NCBI GenBank assembly: GCA_037074705.1
Contig: CM073593.1
Span: forward strand, 100,897,738-100,961,737
Length of the DNA: 64,000 nucleotides
DNA from: Zhengitettix transpicula
Lineage: Eukaryota; Arthropoda; Insecta; Orthoptera; Tetrigidae
Direction of reading: 5' to 3'
Of the stretch, positions 47,459-58,661 are shown one piece after another. Position 1 is the stretch's first letter; the number at the start of each line of letters is the position of its first letter. The position numbers and the translations under genes were made by a program. The notes beneath the pieces are model-generated. The model made no database searches and had not been told where the DNA came from. It saw nothing but the letters and a program-made list of their open reading frames with translations.

Positions 47459-48178
47459 AGTAATTCTTCTTCTTTCTTCTTATTTTTCTTCTTCTTCATC
47501 TTTCTGTTTTCTTCTTTTTGTTTTCTTCTTCTTCTTTCTGTTTTCTTCTTTCTTCTTCTCTCTTCTTCTTTCTTCTTCTCTCTTTTTCTCACTTCTTCTC
47601 ACTTATTTTCTCTTCTTCATTCTTTTTTCTTCTTTCTTCTCTCTTCTTCTCACTTCTTCTCACTTATTTTCTCTTCTTCTCTCTTCTTTTCTCTTCTTCT
47701 CACTTCTTCTCACTTATTTTCTCTTCGTCTTTCTGTTTTTTCTTCTTTCTTATTCTCTCTTCTTCTCTCTTCTTCTCACTTCTTCTCACTTATTTTCTCT
47801 TCTTCTCTCTTCTTCTCTCTTCTTCTTCTTCTTTCTTCGTCTTCTTCTCTCTTCGTCTTCTTCTCCCTTCTTCTTCTTCTTGTCTCTTCTTCTTCTTCTT
47901 CTTCTCCCTTCTTATTCTTCTCTCTTCGTCTTATTCTCTCTTCGTCTACTTCTCTCTTTTTCAACTCTCTTCATCTTTCTTTTTCTTCTTTCTTCTTCTT
48001 CTCTCTTCTTCTTCTTCTTCTTCTCCCTTCTCCTTCTTCTTCTCTCTTCTTCATCTCTCTTCTTCATCTCTCTTCTTCATCTCTCTTCTTCATCTCGCTT
48101 CTTCTTTCTTCTTCTACTTTCTTCTTCTTTCTTCTACTTTCTTCTTCTTTCTTCTACTTCCTTCTTCTTCTTCTTCGG
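47459..48178 (+). repeat. TTC/CTT polypyrimidine tract, about 720 bp
   Basis: Almost pure pyrimidine on the plus strand, made of TTC, TTCTTCTC and CACTTATTTTC variants, with sub-blocks such as TTCTTCATCTC repeated about four times near 48050. Such mirror-symmetric homopyrimidine DNA can form triplexes. The long Ser/Phe/Leu-rich open frames over it (47439-48339) are a by-product of composition. Confidence 0.97.
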
Positions 48179-48234
48179 CTTTTCCCCCTTTTATAGGTTT
48201 GCCGTCTTTGAATTTCCACTTCTGTGTGTCGTTC

Positions 48235-48593
48235 TCAATCTCCCTCTTCCAAATTCCTGTCCTCCTCCATGATGGTTTTCACACGGGTTTTGCCCACTTT
48301 AATCTGGGTCTTCCCCGTATATTTTTTTCCAGCAGGTGACCATTGTTATATTTCTTTTGGCCATCTTCCATTTTCCATTCTTTGTACGTGGCCATGTACC
48401 ATTTAAGGGGTTTGATTTTCAATCCTTTCAACGACAGACGTGGTTACGTTCATTTCTTTCCAAAGGAGCTCGTTTCTAATTTTATCCTGTCTTGCTTTTT
48501 TTTTTGGAGACTTCTCCTCAGATAATCGAATTCCACTGTTCTAATTTTCTTCTTTTGTAATTCTGCCAGGGGCCAAGTTTCACATCCATAACA
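48235..48593 (-). pseudogene. LINE reverse transcriptase C-terminal relic
   Basis: On the minus strand one frame reads CYGCETWPLAELQKKK then VEFDYLRRSL and KIRNELLWKEMNV. A second frame, after a frameshift near 48415, reads LKWYMATYKEWKME then IRGRPRLKWAKPV. The YGCETW, KIRNELL and GRPRxxW blocks are typical of the region downstream of the RT domain in many animal non-LTR retrotransposons. The clade cannot be set. It abuts the TTC tract, which may mark a 3' truncation. Confidence 0.8.
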
Positions 48594-50507
48594 TAGAATG
48601 TTCTGTATTATTATTACGCTCTTATAAATTTTGATTTTTGTTTATTTTGTTAAATTTTTATTAGACCAGTAATTCTAAGGGGGGGAAATTCACCATCGGT
48701 ATGCCTATTATAAAATGCGGAAATTAAACTTATTAATGTTCTCAGGATTTTTTTTTTGAAAAATAAGTTGGCTACGGTGAGGAGAGTAAGGAATAATTGG
48801 CAGGCGTTGAACACAAAGAGTCAAAACAGGTGCCTTCTGAAAATAGCCAGAAAGGTTTTTTTTTTTGTATACGAGTTGGATAAGCTCTCGGCATTTTGGA
48901 CTGGAAAAAATGTAAATGGAAGGCACTACAGCAGTTAGAGATCTGTGCAGAAATCAGTGTTAGTTGCCGTGTAAGTGTGAATAGTAAGGAGAGTGTTGAG
49001 CAACCAGTATCTTAAAAACTTCCCCGGCGCCAACATTCCGCATGTCGGCCGAGAAATCATCTCGCGAGGAGCACAAATCAGGGCTAACCTTAAGTGACTC
49101 CAGATGTGGAATATATGTTGCATTCCTTACGTTTGTTAATTAAATTACCCACAAAACGTATTCGATTCTATAATCCTCATACGGTTGTAATGGTGTAAAT
49201 AAAGTTTAATTGATAAATACCAACACTATTTTCTAATTTAATTTAATTTATGAATATAAAACCCCTTTATATTAATTAAAAATATTTAATTTTCATGGCA
49301 CTATTTAACAACAAAAATGAGTCAAGGAAAGGAACTTTAACTAAATTCAAATAAATTCTCATCACCACTTATATTAACATTAAGTTATGAGCTCCGTTAT
49401 CAACTTTTGCAAATTATAATACAATTTGTATTTGTAAATAATAATACAAGCACAGTAATTAAATGTAATCTGAAAATCGCAATAATTGTAGTAGATAGGG
49501 GATAATGAACTGAGCTTATCACTTCACGACTAGGATGTCGTCACTGTGTATCAACCCGTATGTAAATAAAATAATCGTGTTAGCGGGCTGCGCAGTGACG
49601 TCATCCGTGCGACTGCGCATTGAATCATAGCTGACTGGTGACGTAACTGAATCTCGCATCCTTATTCTTTTCTTCCTGTTTTTAATTAATTTACTAGATT
49701 TAGAGTGTATTAATTATTTTCTTCAAAATTGTCAGTGTTCATATTACGCAAATGAGTTATATAATTTTTTTTTACCAAGTATTTGAAACCGTTATATATT
49801 TATTTTTCTTCCCCACACGATGTATTGAAACCTGCTCGTCGGCGGAAGACAGTTTAACGTATCTCCAATTCAACGTTCATGAAATACAAATTATCTCATC
49901 GTGGTAAACGGTTATGAGAGTATAAATTTTCTTCCAAACTGCGCATTGTTTAATTCCGAGTTAAGCAAGATTACATACTGCAGGTAAGTGACCCATAATT
50001 GGCCAGCAGTCCGACACGCTGCTAACAGTCGGTTAATTAGGCAATTAATTCAAACAACGGTGGCCGAACACGTGTAGATGGCATAATTACTATGATTGTA
50101 TTGCTGACACTCGCTTACACAGAATTCTCCTTTTTTTTTTAAAAAACAACGTTGTTAAATTACATCAATTTATTTTAATTACCAACGCTGAAACGAAAAA
50201 GAAAGTTTCTCTAAATTATTTGTATGCATTACTGCTCTTTATGTATCGATACTTTTTATTACCTTTGTTTATATTATTTCAAAATATATGTTGCCACTTT
50301 ACTACGTTCGTTTTTCGCTTTCGACGGTATTTATCAAGGAACTGATACCCTTAAGATTCTTTTTACATTATGAAAATATAAATAAGTTCACGTCTATTAA
50401 AATTGGACTAGTGGACGTCTGTTATAAATGAATAATTAATTAGTGAAAAAATTGACTACAAGTTTAGAAAAATACAATTAAATGAATGAAAACTATTGAA
50501 ACAACTG
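48594..50507. other. Mostly unique intergenic DNA
   Basis: A GC-richer block at 49530-50110 contains TGACGTCA-like and TTAATTAGGCAATTAATT homeodomain-type sites. No gene seen. Confidence 0.35.
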
Positions 50508-50545
50508 GAACGTTTCGACCTCAATATAAGAGTTACTCAGGTATT
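50508..50545 (-). ncRNA. Hammerhead-like relic at the composite element arm
   Basis: CUGAGUA, ACUCUUAUAUUGAGGUC, GAAACGUU. G8 is changed to U, so it is inactive. The arm at 52328-52347 keeps only the first half. Confidence 0.35.
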
Positions 50546-52347
50546 CCATTGTCTAAGTAATTTTTTTTATTTAGAGTAACAGGCTACATGAGGGTAATGC
50601 ACGTGTTGGAAACTCTCCTTTAATAGCATTGGAAGGGATTTAATGAACAACGAAGGGAGACAAAGAATGCAGCAGTGAGAGAAAATTCTAGAATAATCAT
50701 AAAGACAAGAAGAATAAACCACTTTCGATTTAATCGAAATGATATCAGAGAATAAAAGTTTTAAGACAAAGAATATTGAACAATATGAAATTAAAACTGA
50801 TAAAGAAATGTCAAGGCTTATACAAACGTATGTCATTGAAACTGCTTCTAATTTAGAATCTGTGCATTCCCTTAAGAACTTAGACGTATTTATAAAATTT
50901 TCTGAGGTTGAATCAAAAAATAATATATAAATCTGCGCTATCCTAATTGTAATTGTTTTGACAATGATGTAAAAAATAACAATTTATCGATGCAAAAAAG
51001 GTATCAGTAAAAGGAAAACCAGCAGTGAGAAAATTCATCGATAAGTACAGTAACAGAAGAATAAAGCAAAATAGGTTTCAGCGAAAGAGGAGAGGAGAAA
51101 TGATCAACGGACGAATAGAAAAAAAGGAGAAAAAAATATTAAAATGGGAAATAAATAATCATCTAACGGTAAGAAGAATTACTCTCATAAGAATTGATAA
51201 ATAAAATATAAAAATGAGCCATTGCTGGAAACATCAGTGAAAAAAAAAATCAAGGATAAAGACAGTAACAAGATGAATAAACTAGATGCAATTAAAGTCA
51301 AATAAAGGCTGCAGAGAAAAGGGAGAAAAATGAATTTAAAAAGAATGTAGCCTAGGGGAAAAGTCTTTTACCCAAAGTTTCTTTTTTTATTATTTTTTTT
51401 ATATTTTTTTAGGGCAACAGTCTACATGAGGTTAATCCACGTTGGGCAACTCCCCTTTAATAGCATAGGAAGGGATTTCAAAGGGGGTATGGGGAAGGGT
51501 AGAGGAAGGTAGCCAAGGGTTAACTAGGGCCCCCGGGCTATATTTTAAGGATCCTACCCGGCATTCGCAGGAAAGACCTAGAAAAACCTGCATCAGGTAG
51601 GTCGGTCATTGGGTACTTATGCCACGCCCTTCCGATAGCGGGAGAGGAGTTTGCTGTGGGGACGCAGCATTCCCTTCTCCGTGCCTCGACCAGTTTAGGA
51701 GGCAGCTGGCCGACTATTCCAATGGGAATAGCGAACAACTCTTACCGTATGCCCAAGGTCTGCGACCCCGGAACATACACCTCTCAGAACAGGCCGAGGT
51801 GCCTCGGCTTGTGGGAACCTTAGTTCAAAAACGTTGAGGAAAAGGCATCCCCAAAGGTAGCCCCCTTCGTATCTCTCCTACAAGGTTTTGCCTGCGAGAG
51901 AATATCCCTCGCAGGTATTGCCTGCGAGTACCAAAAGTTTCTAAAATTAAGGGAAAACAAGGATTTTAATCGTGGAAACAGGAATGAGAAAAAACGACGA
52001 TAAAGACAATAACAAGGAGAAATACAATATATTAAGAGAAAATAGTTTACAGGGAACTAGAAAATATTTCAACTATTTATAAATGCAAGAAAACTCTAGT
52101 CCCCAATTTTTGTTTTACTTTTCTGACTATCCTTTCTGCCCTTTATCATTACGATTAAATGTTCTTGTCTTTGTGATTATTCTGCAATTTTCTCTCACTG
52201 CTGCATTCTTTGTCTCCCTTCGTTGTTGATTAAAATCCCTTCCTATGCTATTAAACGAGAGTTGCCACCACGTGGATTAACCTGATGTAGCCTGTTACCC
52301 TAAATAAAAAAAAATACTCAGACATTGGAATACCTGAGTAACTCTTC
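50527..52347. mobile_element. Composite foldback element with about 200-bp inverted ends
   Basis: The left arm (50527-50718) and right arm (52140-52347) are inverted copies, about 90% alike by eye. Both contain AGAGTTACTCAGGTATTCCA, a Rep-A 3' fragment, and AGGGAGACAAAGAATGCAGC. Between them are purine-rich AT DNA (50745-51400), a Rep-A copy in minus orientation (51400-51915) and 51916-52139. No transposase is seen. The left arm borders a hammerhead-like motif (50508-50545). Confidence 0.75.
51400..51915 (-). repeat. Rep-A copy inside the composite element
   Basis: Near full length, from the T-rich tail to CTGCGAGAGAATATCCCTCG. It has the same left neighbour (CCCAAAGTTTCTTTTTTATT) as 57220-57735, so it was present before the composite was duplicated. 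Confidence 0.92.
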
Positions 52348-53159
52348 TATGTAACTTTTTCCGTTCATTCCAAGATCCTCAAAATCTTTAAGGATTTTTT
52401 TTTCAGGTTTCATAAAAGTGATTTCGAGAATAATTGTTATTATAAAGCCGGAATTGCGTTTTTTTTTTGTGACACGTACCTGATATTTTTTACCTTATTT
52501 TACTATAAGTACCATTTATTTTAAATGGCCGACGCCTGTGGAACTCTACGTTGGGCAAGTCGTCGCCTTTAATGAAAAAATATTAATGTCGCTTATTTTA
52601 CCACGAGTCTTTTGTGCTAAACAAACTCGTAAATCATTTTCGTTTTAATAAAAGGCAATATTAATTTCGTGTAGTTTTCTGTGGGCTGTAATTTTCACCA
52701 TTTCTTGGGGCGCGACCCCCTGCATATTCATCCTCGCCCGTTTCCTCTGTCTGTGTGCAGACTCGCTGAAAACATGGCGACAGTATAACAAAGATTTATT
52801 TTCGAGGCATCGTTTAGCCCGGTCGGCAACAAATTTCAGTGCCTTATGTGAAACACAACAGCTGCAAGTCTTAGGAACGACCCTGTGCACGCAACAGTTC
52901 CGTCTTTCTGTGAGTTGTTTCTGTTTCAAATTTCCTCCCCCCCCTCCCCCTCCCCCCTCCCTCAAGCTTGTGGAATTACATCTTGGCTTACACTGGATAA
53001 AGGAAATTTTACAGTAGGAGGAAAGTTTATTGTTTCTATAAGCCTCGTGCTATATGCGATTCACTACTGTTGGTGAGAAGATTGTTCATGAAACACCATA
53101 ACGGGGGCAAGTAGCTGGTATTCTGAAAGCACGAAGCCAGACATCAAATAAATTTAAAC
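52348..53159. other. Unique intergenic DNA
   Basis: A minus-strand open frame (52965-52645) is Gly-rich only because of a C/T run at 52935-52965; not called. Confidence 0.4.
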
Positions 53160-54062
53160 CTCGTACTCAGATTTGATTGCCTAATATTTTTTGTGGGCCA
53201 TTTAGAAAAAAAGTAAACCGTCGAAACCGTGAATTTTTACTAATTTACTCTTAGGAATAATTTTACCAGTTTGCACCAACTCGTAAAAAAGATTATTTTT
53301 TGGGTTGCGAGAAAAATAAATAAAATAGATTAATAAAATAGCCAAATCAACAGACAAAAATAAGTTCTAAATTAATACCAAAAAATTAGTTCTGTTTATG
53401 CATGTAAAATTTCTGTGTGGACAGTAAATATTAATTTTGAAATTACCATATAAATGATTATTTATTAAATTTAATATTTTCAGAGTTAAATTAAAAATAT
53501 AAATATATTAATAATAAGTATGTAAACTCCTCATTATCCATATAAAACATATCAAATATTAATAACATAGGTGTTTAAAATTATCATAAATATGAATGGC
53601 TTAAAAAGTCAGTTTTAGCCCTCACATGTTTTTCATGCGGATCTTGGCCAGCATTTTCTGGATTTTCCGGCCTCCGATCTCGGTGTGGGTCTTCTTCTTC
53701 CTCCTATACCATTTATTTATGTTATTATTACACGTGTAGCTTATTCTTCATCATTATTATTAGGCCCTTGTATTTATTTCGTTCCGTTCCTATTCTGCCG
53801 TGTTTGCCCTTCCCATTTGCTCTCTACTGTCATGTACTGTTTCCATTTTAAGTTTCCTTTCCTCCTAGTATTCTCTTTCGAACACTAGCTTCGCTTTCCC
53901 ACTTCTGTCTTGTGTTATGGACCAGTTTCTGACACTTGATTTCAGTCAATTATCGCCCTCATCAGTATCTCCATTAACATACGTCATATTTCTGTAATAT
54001 TAATAACTACTTCTATTTACATTAGTTAATAAGGAAATTATAAATTTTTCATGTAGAAACAA

Positions 54063-54094
54063 AACGTTTCGTCCCTAAATTAGGAACTCTTCAG
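54063..54094 (-). ncRNA. Hammerhead-ribozyme-like core, best conserved
   Basis: Minus strand: CUGAAGA, then stem II GUUCC/GGGAC (five pairs, one G-U) around UAAUUUA, then GAAACGUU. All invariant core positions (C3 U4 G5 A6, G8 A9, G12 A13 A14, A15.1-U16.1) and G10.1-C11.1 are present. Stem III is only the ACGU palindrome, as in dimeric minimal type I hammerheads. Stem I pairing is poor here. Confidence 0.6.
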
Positions 54095-54588
54095 GTATGA
54101 ATAACAGATGTTCAATATTCAGTTTCAGAAAACCCCAAAGTTTATTGCCCAATCATTTTTGTGGACCATTTAGAAAAAAAAAGTAAACCGTGGAAATAGT
54201 GAATATTTACTAATTTATTAGGGTTAATTTTACCAGTTTGCACCGACTCGTTTTTTTGGGTGCAAGAAAAGGAATTAAAGTAAATAAATAAATAGCCAAA
54301 TCAACAGACAAAAATAAGTTGTAAATAAATACCAAACAAATTTTTCCGTTTAGGTTTGTAAAATTGATGTGGGACAGGACAGGAAGTAAATATTAATTTA
54401 ATATTTTCAGAGTTAAATTAAAAATTTAAATATATTCATTATAATTACGTAAAATCCCCATTATCCATGTAAAACATAACACATATTCGTAGCATAGGTG
54501 TTAAAAATTATCATATAAATAGTAATGGCCAAATAAGCCAGTTTAAAGTACTTAATAAATAAATTATAAATTTTTCAAAGACAAATAC

Positions 54589-54620
54589 AATGTTTCGTCC
54601 CTAATTTAGGATCTCTTCAG
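54589..54620 (-). ncRNA. Hammerhead-like core, unit 2 of the array
   Basis: CUGAAGA, GAUCC/GGGAC (one mismatch), GAAACAUU. Stem I has four pairs: AUAC before the core with GUAU after it. Confidence 0.5.
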
Positions 54621-55149
54621 GTATAAATATGAGATGTTTAACATTCAGGTTTAAAAAACCCGAAAGTTTATTGCCCAATTTTTTTTTTGGAAAAAAATAA
54701 ACCGTTGAAACCGTGAATTTACTCTTAAGGGCTAATTTTACCAGTTTGCACCGACTCGTATTTTTTGGGTGCAAGAAAAGGATTTAAAGTAGATAAATAA
54801 ATAGCCAAATCAACAGACAAAAATAAGTTCTGAATAAATACCAAAAAATTAGTTTTGTTTACGTCTGTAAAATTGCTGTGGGACAGGAAGTAAATATTAA
54901 TTTTTAAATTACAATAACAATGATTAATTATTGTAATTAGTTTCACCCTGCAAAGCAATTGAATATTTTCTGAGTTTTTAAAAAAAATTAAAATATATTA
55001 AAAAATATGTACGTAAAATCCCAATTATCAATATAAAACATAACAAATATTCATACCATAGGTATTAAAAATTATCATATAAATATTAATGGCTAAATAA
55101 GTCACTTTAAAATAGTTAATAAATAAATTTAAAAATTTTCATAGATAAA

Positions 55150-55181
55150 CACGTTTCGCCCCTAAATTAGGATCTCTTCAG
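55150..55181 (-). ncRNA. Hammerhead-like core, unit 3 of the array
   Basis: CUGAAGA, GAUCC/GGGGC, GAAACGUG. The base expected at the cleavage site is changed or deleted, so it is probably inactive. Confidence 0.45.
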
Positions 55182-55702
55182 GTATGAATAAGAAATGTTT
55201 AACATTAAGTTTTAGAAAACCCCCAAGTTGATCGCCCATTTTTTTTTTTGGAAAAAAATAAACCGTCCAAACCGTGAATTTACTCTTAGGGCTAATTATA
55301 CCAGTTTGCATCGACTCGTATTTTTTGGGTTCAAGAAAAGGAAATAAAGTAGATAAATAAAATAGCCAAATCAACAGGCAAAAATAAGTTCTAAATAATT
55401 ACCAAAAAATCAGTTCTGTTTTTCGTCTGTAAAATTGCTGTGGGACAGTAAGTAAATATTAATTTTTAAAGTACAATAGCAACGAGTAATTATTGTAATT
55501 AGTTTCACCCTGCGAAGCAATTGAATATTTTCTGAGGTTTAAAAAGAATTTAAATATATATTAAAAAATATGTACGTAAAATCCCAATTATCATTATAAA
55601 ACATACCAAATATTCACACCATAGGTATTAAACATTGTGATTTAAATATTAATGGCTAAATAAGTCAGTTAAAAATACTTAATAAAGAAATAATAAATAT
55701 CA

Positions 55703-55734
55703 AATGTTTAGTCCCTAAATTATGATCTCTTCAG
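55703..55734 (-). ncRNA. Hammerhead-like core, unit 4, broken
   Basis: CUGAAGA is present, but GAAAC reads UAAAC (G12 lost), so it cannot be active. Confidence 0.45.
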
Positions 55735-55790
55735 GTATGAATAAAAGATGTTTAACATTCAGTTTTATAAACCACCCCCAAGTTTTAATT

Positions 55791-56855
55791 TAACTTTATT
55801 CTGACTTATTTGGCAGTTATATTTATTTGTATGATGATGATTTAAGGAACGCCACACAATTTTCAATTAAATGTGTTAACTTGATGTGAATAGTCCTTTA
55901 CGTATGGGAATAAAATTGGAGCGATTTTGCAAAGCGCAGACACAAGGTAAATATTTCCCCGTTGCTTGAGTAAGATTTTAAATTGAGATTAAATGCTCAG
56001 CCGCATCCCCCTACAACAAGCTTTACGTTGTGGGGAGAGAAAAGTATCGCCCGCCGCGTACCTGCAAATACTGGCAACGCCATCGCGTCACATTTCACGG
56101 CGTGTTTTCAAGATAACATTGCGATCAACCTGCTCTAAATTCACCACGATTAATGGCTTGTCACAGGTAATGTAATATACTCGCATCTGCATTCAAGCTC
56201 AGTCTCGCTTTAGCAGCAGCAGCAGCAAATGACGTGCGTGGAGGGGCCTGCTCATATTTCGCCATCTTATTTCCCTCCTACCCCTTCCCGATGAAAATAA
56301 AACTGTCAGTGGCAACCAGAGCAGTGTTATTCCGCGACGCATTTTCGGCAATAAATTGCACGGCGAGGCAGAAGCACCTACAGTCTCCACAGCCATTTCA
56401 CACGGACCTACCCACCGATCCACCCTATTTTTCGGCCCCGATACTAACACAAGATTTATTTTTCACTTAACTTATTAATTCTGCCACTACATTTTTTTTC
56501 GAATTTATATTAAATTCGAAATTAGCCAGTATATTAAAATATTATTTACTACCCACATTATCAGACAGTAAGAAAAAAAAAATATTTACGTTCAAATAAC
56601 ATAAAATTTTTATTATACGGGTGCATAAATAAAATTAAATTTACAGTTTTTGATTAGTAATGGACAATGTATCATGGAAATATATTTTTTTAAATTTTGT
56701 AATATTCTAATTAATAAAAAAGACTACGTGAATGCGTATGTGTGTATACATAATATCTTATGAACTTATTAATATATAAGGTAATGCTTAAATTTCATTT
56801 CAATAGTAGTTAATAGGTAATTGCTAGCTACCATTTAATATATATATATATATAT
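55791..56855. other. Unique intergenic DNA with a GC-richer island
   Basis: Island 55990-56460 has AGCAGCAGCAGCAGCA (56212) and several short open frames on both strands, none with a recognisable domain. Confidence 0.35.
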
Positions 56856-57735
56856 AGGGTAACTGGCGACATGAGGGTAATCCATATGGTGGCAACTCCC
56901 CTTTAATAGCATAGGAAGAGGAGAAATGATCAACGACGAATATAAAAAAGGAGAAAAAATATTAAAATGGGAAATAAATAATCATCTAACGGTAAGAAGA
57001 ATTACTCTTATATGGATTGATAAATAAAATAAAAAATTGAGCCATTGCTGGAAACATCAGTGAAAAAAAATCAAGGATAAAGACAGTAACAAGAAGAATA
57101 AACTAGTTGCAATTAAAGTCAAATCAACGCTGCAGAGAAAAGGGAGAAAAATGAAATTAAAAAGTATGTAGCCTAAGGGAAAAGGTTATTACCCAAAGTT
57201 TCTTTTTTATTTATTTTTTTATATTTTTTAGGGCAACAGGCAACATGAGGGTAATCCACGTTGGGCAACTCCCCTTTAATAGCATAGGAAGGGATTTGAA
57301 AGGGGGGATGCGGAAGGGTAGAGGAAGATAGCCAAGAGTAACTAGGGGCCCCCGGGCTATGGTTTAAGGATTCTACCTGGCATTCGCCTAAAAGAAATGC
57401 AGAACAAACCCTAGAAAAACCTGCATCAGGTAGGTCGGGCATTGGGTACTTGTCCCACGCCCTTCCGATAGTGGTAGAGGAGTTTGCTGTGGGGACGCAG
57501 CATTCCCTTCTCCGTGCCTCGACCAGTTTAGGAGGCAGCTGGCCGACTATTCCAATGGGAGTAGTGGACAACTCTTACCGTATGCCCAAGGTCTGCGACC
57601 CCGGAACATACACCTCTCAGAACAGGCCGAGGTGCCTCGGCTTGTGAGAACCTTAGTTCAAAAACGGAGAGGAAAAGGCTTCCCCAAAGGTAACCCCTTC
57701 GTGTCTCTCCTACAAGGTTCTACCTGCAAGAGGTG
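56856..57735. mobile_element. Second, partial copy of the composite element
   Basis: Parallels 51085-51915 in the same orientation: GGAGAAATGATCAACG, GGGAAATAAATAATCATC, GAGCCATTGCTGGAAACATC, AAGGATAAAGACAGTAACAA, then a Rep-A copy (57220-57735, minus). At its left a Rep-A 3' fragment (56856-56927) joins directly at AGGAAGAGGAG, so about 430 bp present in the first copy is missing. Confidence 0.82.
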
Positions 57736-57767
57736 TCATTAATTTCTTGAATAATTTTAGATGCCGT

Positions 57768-57796
57768 CTGAAGAGTTCCCTAAACAAAGGGAAGAA
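57768..57796 (+). ncRNA. Hammerhead-like relic
   Basis: CUGAAGA, G, a perfect UUCCC/GGGAA stem, then GAAAA. The GAAAC-GUC part has degraded to GAAAAAAUAUG. Confidence 0.3.
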
Positions 57797-57944
57797 AAAA
57801 TATGTTGTATTTAAAAATTGTGCTATATATGTCACGTTTAGTGTTTCTAAGTAATTAATCTGACTGTTAGAAGTTTTCTACTAATTTTTAATAAGTCCTA
57901 CAATGGCAAATATTCATATTCGAAGATATTTGAATAGTACGGAA

Positions 57945-58036
57945 ACCTGATTGGCGGATTTAAGTGCTCCTAATTGGTGACCGATTGTCGTTCCGTTGCT
58001 ACTCGACCGGTGACGTTTCTTTTATAAATCTTGAAA
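57945..58036 (+). promoter_or_regulatory. Probable promoter and short 5' UTR of the right-hand gene
   Basis: Upstream of the ATG at 58037 are two reversed CCAAT boxes (ATTGG at 57950 and 57973), an E2F-like TTGGCGGATTT (57951-57961) and a CRE-like TGACGTTT (58011-58018). A stop in the start frame (TAA 58025-58027) precedes the ATG, and the start context AAAATG has A at -3. Closely spaced CCAAT boxes with an E2F-like site are typical of proliferation-linked promoters. The role is inferred from motifs only. Confidence 0.45.
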
Positions 58037-58199
58037 ATGAGTTTGCGCAGCAAGCAACCACAGAGGAAGTCTTTTTTGCCCCGGAAAAGCGTTTCGTGTA
58101 AAAATCTCGTAAGCTCTAATAAAACTCCAGTCAACGCGCAGTCTGAAATTCCTCGGAGGAGCGTGTCCAAAGGAACCATCGATGCGGCCAAGACGAAAG
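58037..58199 (+). CDS. Unrecognised basic protein, exon 1
   Basis: 54 codons plus one base, beginning MSLRSKQPQRKSFLPRKS and ending ...GTIDAAKTK before a donor GTAATA at 58200 (phase 1). The product is rich in Lys, Arg and Ser, has no signal peptide or membrane segment, and is probably disordered; RRSVS is a possible basophilic kinase site. The ATG is the first after an in-frame stop and lies just downstream of a promoter-like cluster. The phase fits the exon at 63739 exactly. I do not recognise the family. It stands out from the surrounding DNA by coding-like composition and lack of repeats. Overlapping minus-strand open frames (57970-58219) look like shadows. Confidence 0.6.
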
Positions 58200-58474
58200 G
58201 TAATAAATGTTCTCCGCAATCGTTATTGTTCTGAAAACACTAGAGTTTCCTTCAGTGATGGGAGTAATCATTTTTATACGATTTTCGCTACATCAATAAC
58301 TGATTTCCATTATCATCGTGGACTTTTTGTCAGATAAAATTCTGGTACATGAATAATAATAATGTATCATTTTACAATTATACATATTAGACTTCCTTAA
58401 ATAAATGAAAAATCGTCTGCCTAATGCTTATTAAATTTTCTATGAACGATTTAAAAACGTGATTAAAAAAACGA

Positions 58475-58516
58475 ACATGACGTTTCGCCCCTTATTATTT
58501 GGGATATCTTCAAAAA
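58475..58516 (-). ncRNA. Hammerhead-like motif, partner of 58608
   Basis: UUGAAGA (C3 changed), UAUCCC/GGGGC region and GAAACGUC. Inverted relative to the motif 110 bp away. Confidence 0.4.
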
Positions 58517-58607
58517 ATTTTGGCCTCATTGAGAGAGTTCAAATAGCACCTTAGATATTTATGTTCATCTACATTTCATATAATTTATTATTACGAATGT
58601 ATCTTTC

Positions 58608-58661
58608 AATTGAAAGACACCTGAAGAGGTCCCACAAACTTATGGATGAAACGTCGTCTTT
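58608..58661 (+). ncRNA. Hammerhead-like motif in sense orientation in an intron
   Basis: CUGAAGA (58621-58627); stem II GUCC/GGAU with one extra G before it; GAAACGUC (58648-58655), cleavage expected after C58655. Stem I is AAAGAC (58613-58618) with GUCUUU (58656-58661), six pairs with an AC offset next to the core, or five of six pairs in exact register. It lies 0.4 kb into the intron of the right-hand gene. Confidence 0.55.

Larger units (their letters stand above)
53160..55790. repeat. 530-560 bp tandem array with one hammerhead-like motif per unit
   Basis: Successive units share CCGTGAATTTACTC, ACCAGTTTGCACCGACTCG, AGCCAAATCAACAGACAAAA and AATTATCATATAAATATTAA. Each ends with a minus-strand core whose plus form is GTTTCGTCCCTAAATTAGGA ... 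CTCTTCAGGTAT, at 54061, 54590, 55149 and 55701. The first unit is interrupted by unrelated sequence at about 53640-54020. Units diverge by roughly a tenth by eye. Confidence 0.9.

Noticed and set aside
47439..48339. Two overlapping plus-strand frames of 277 and 273 codons
   Set aside because: They are Ser/Phe/Leu-only translations of the TTC tract; both frames stay open because the repeat contains no stop.
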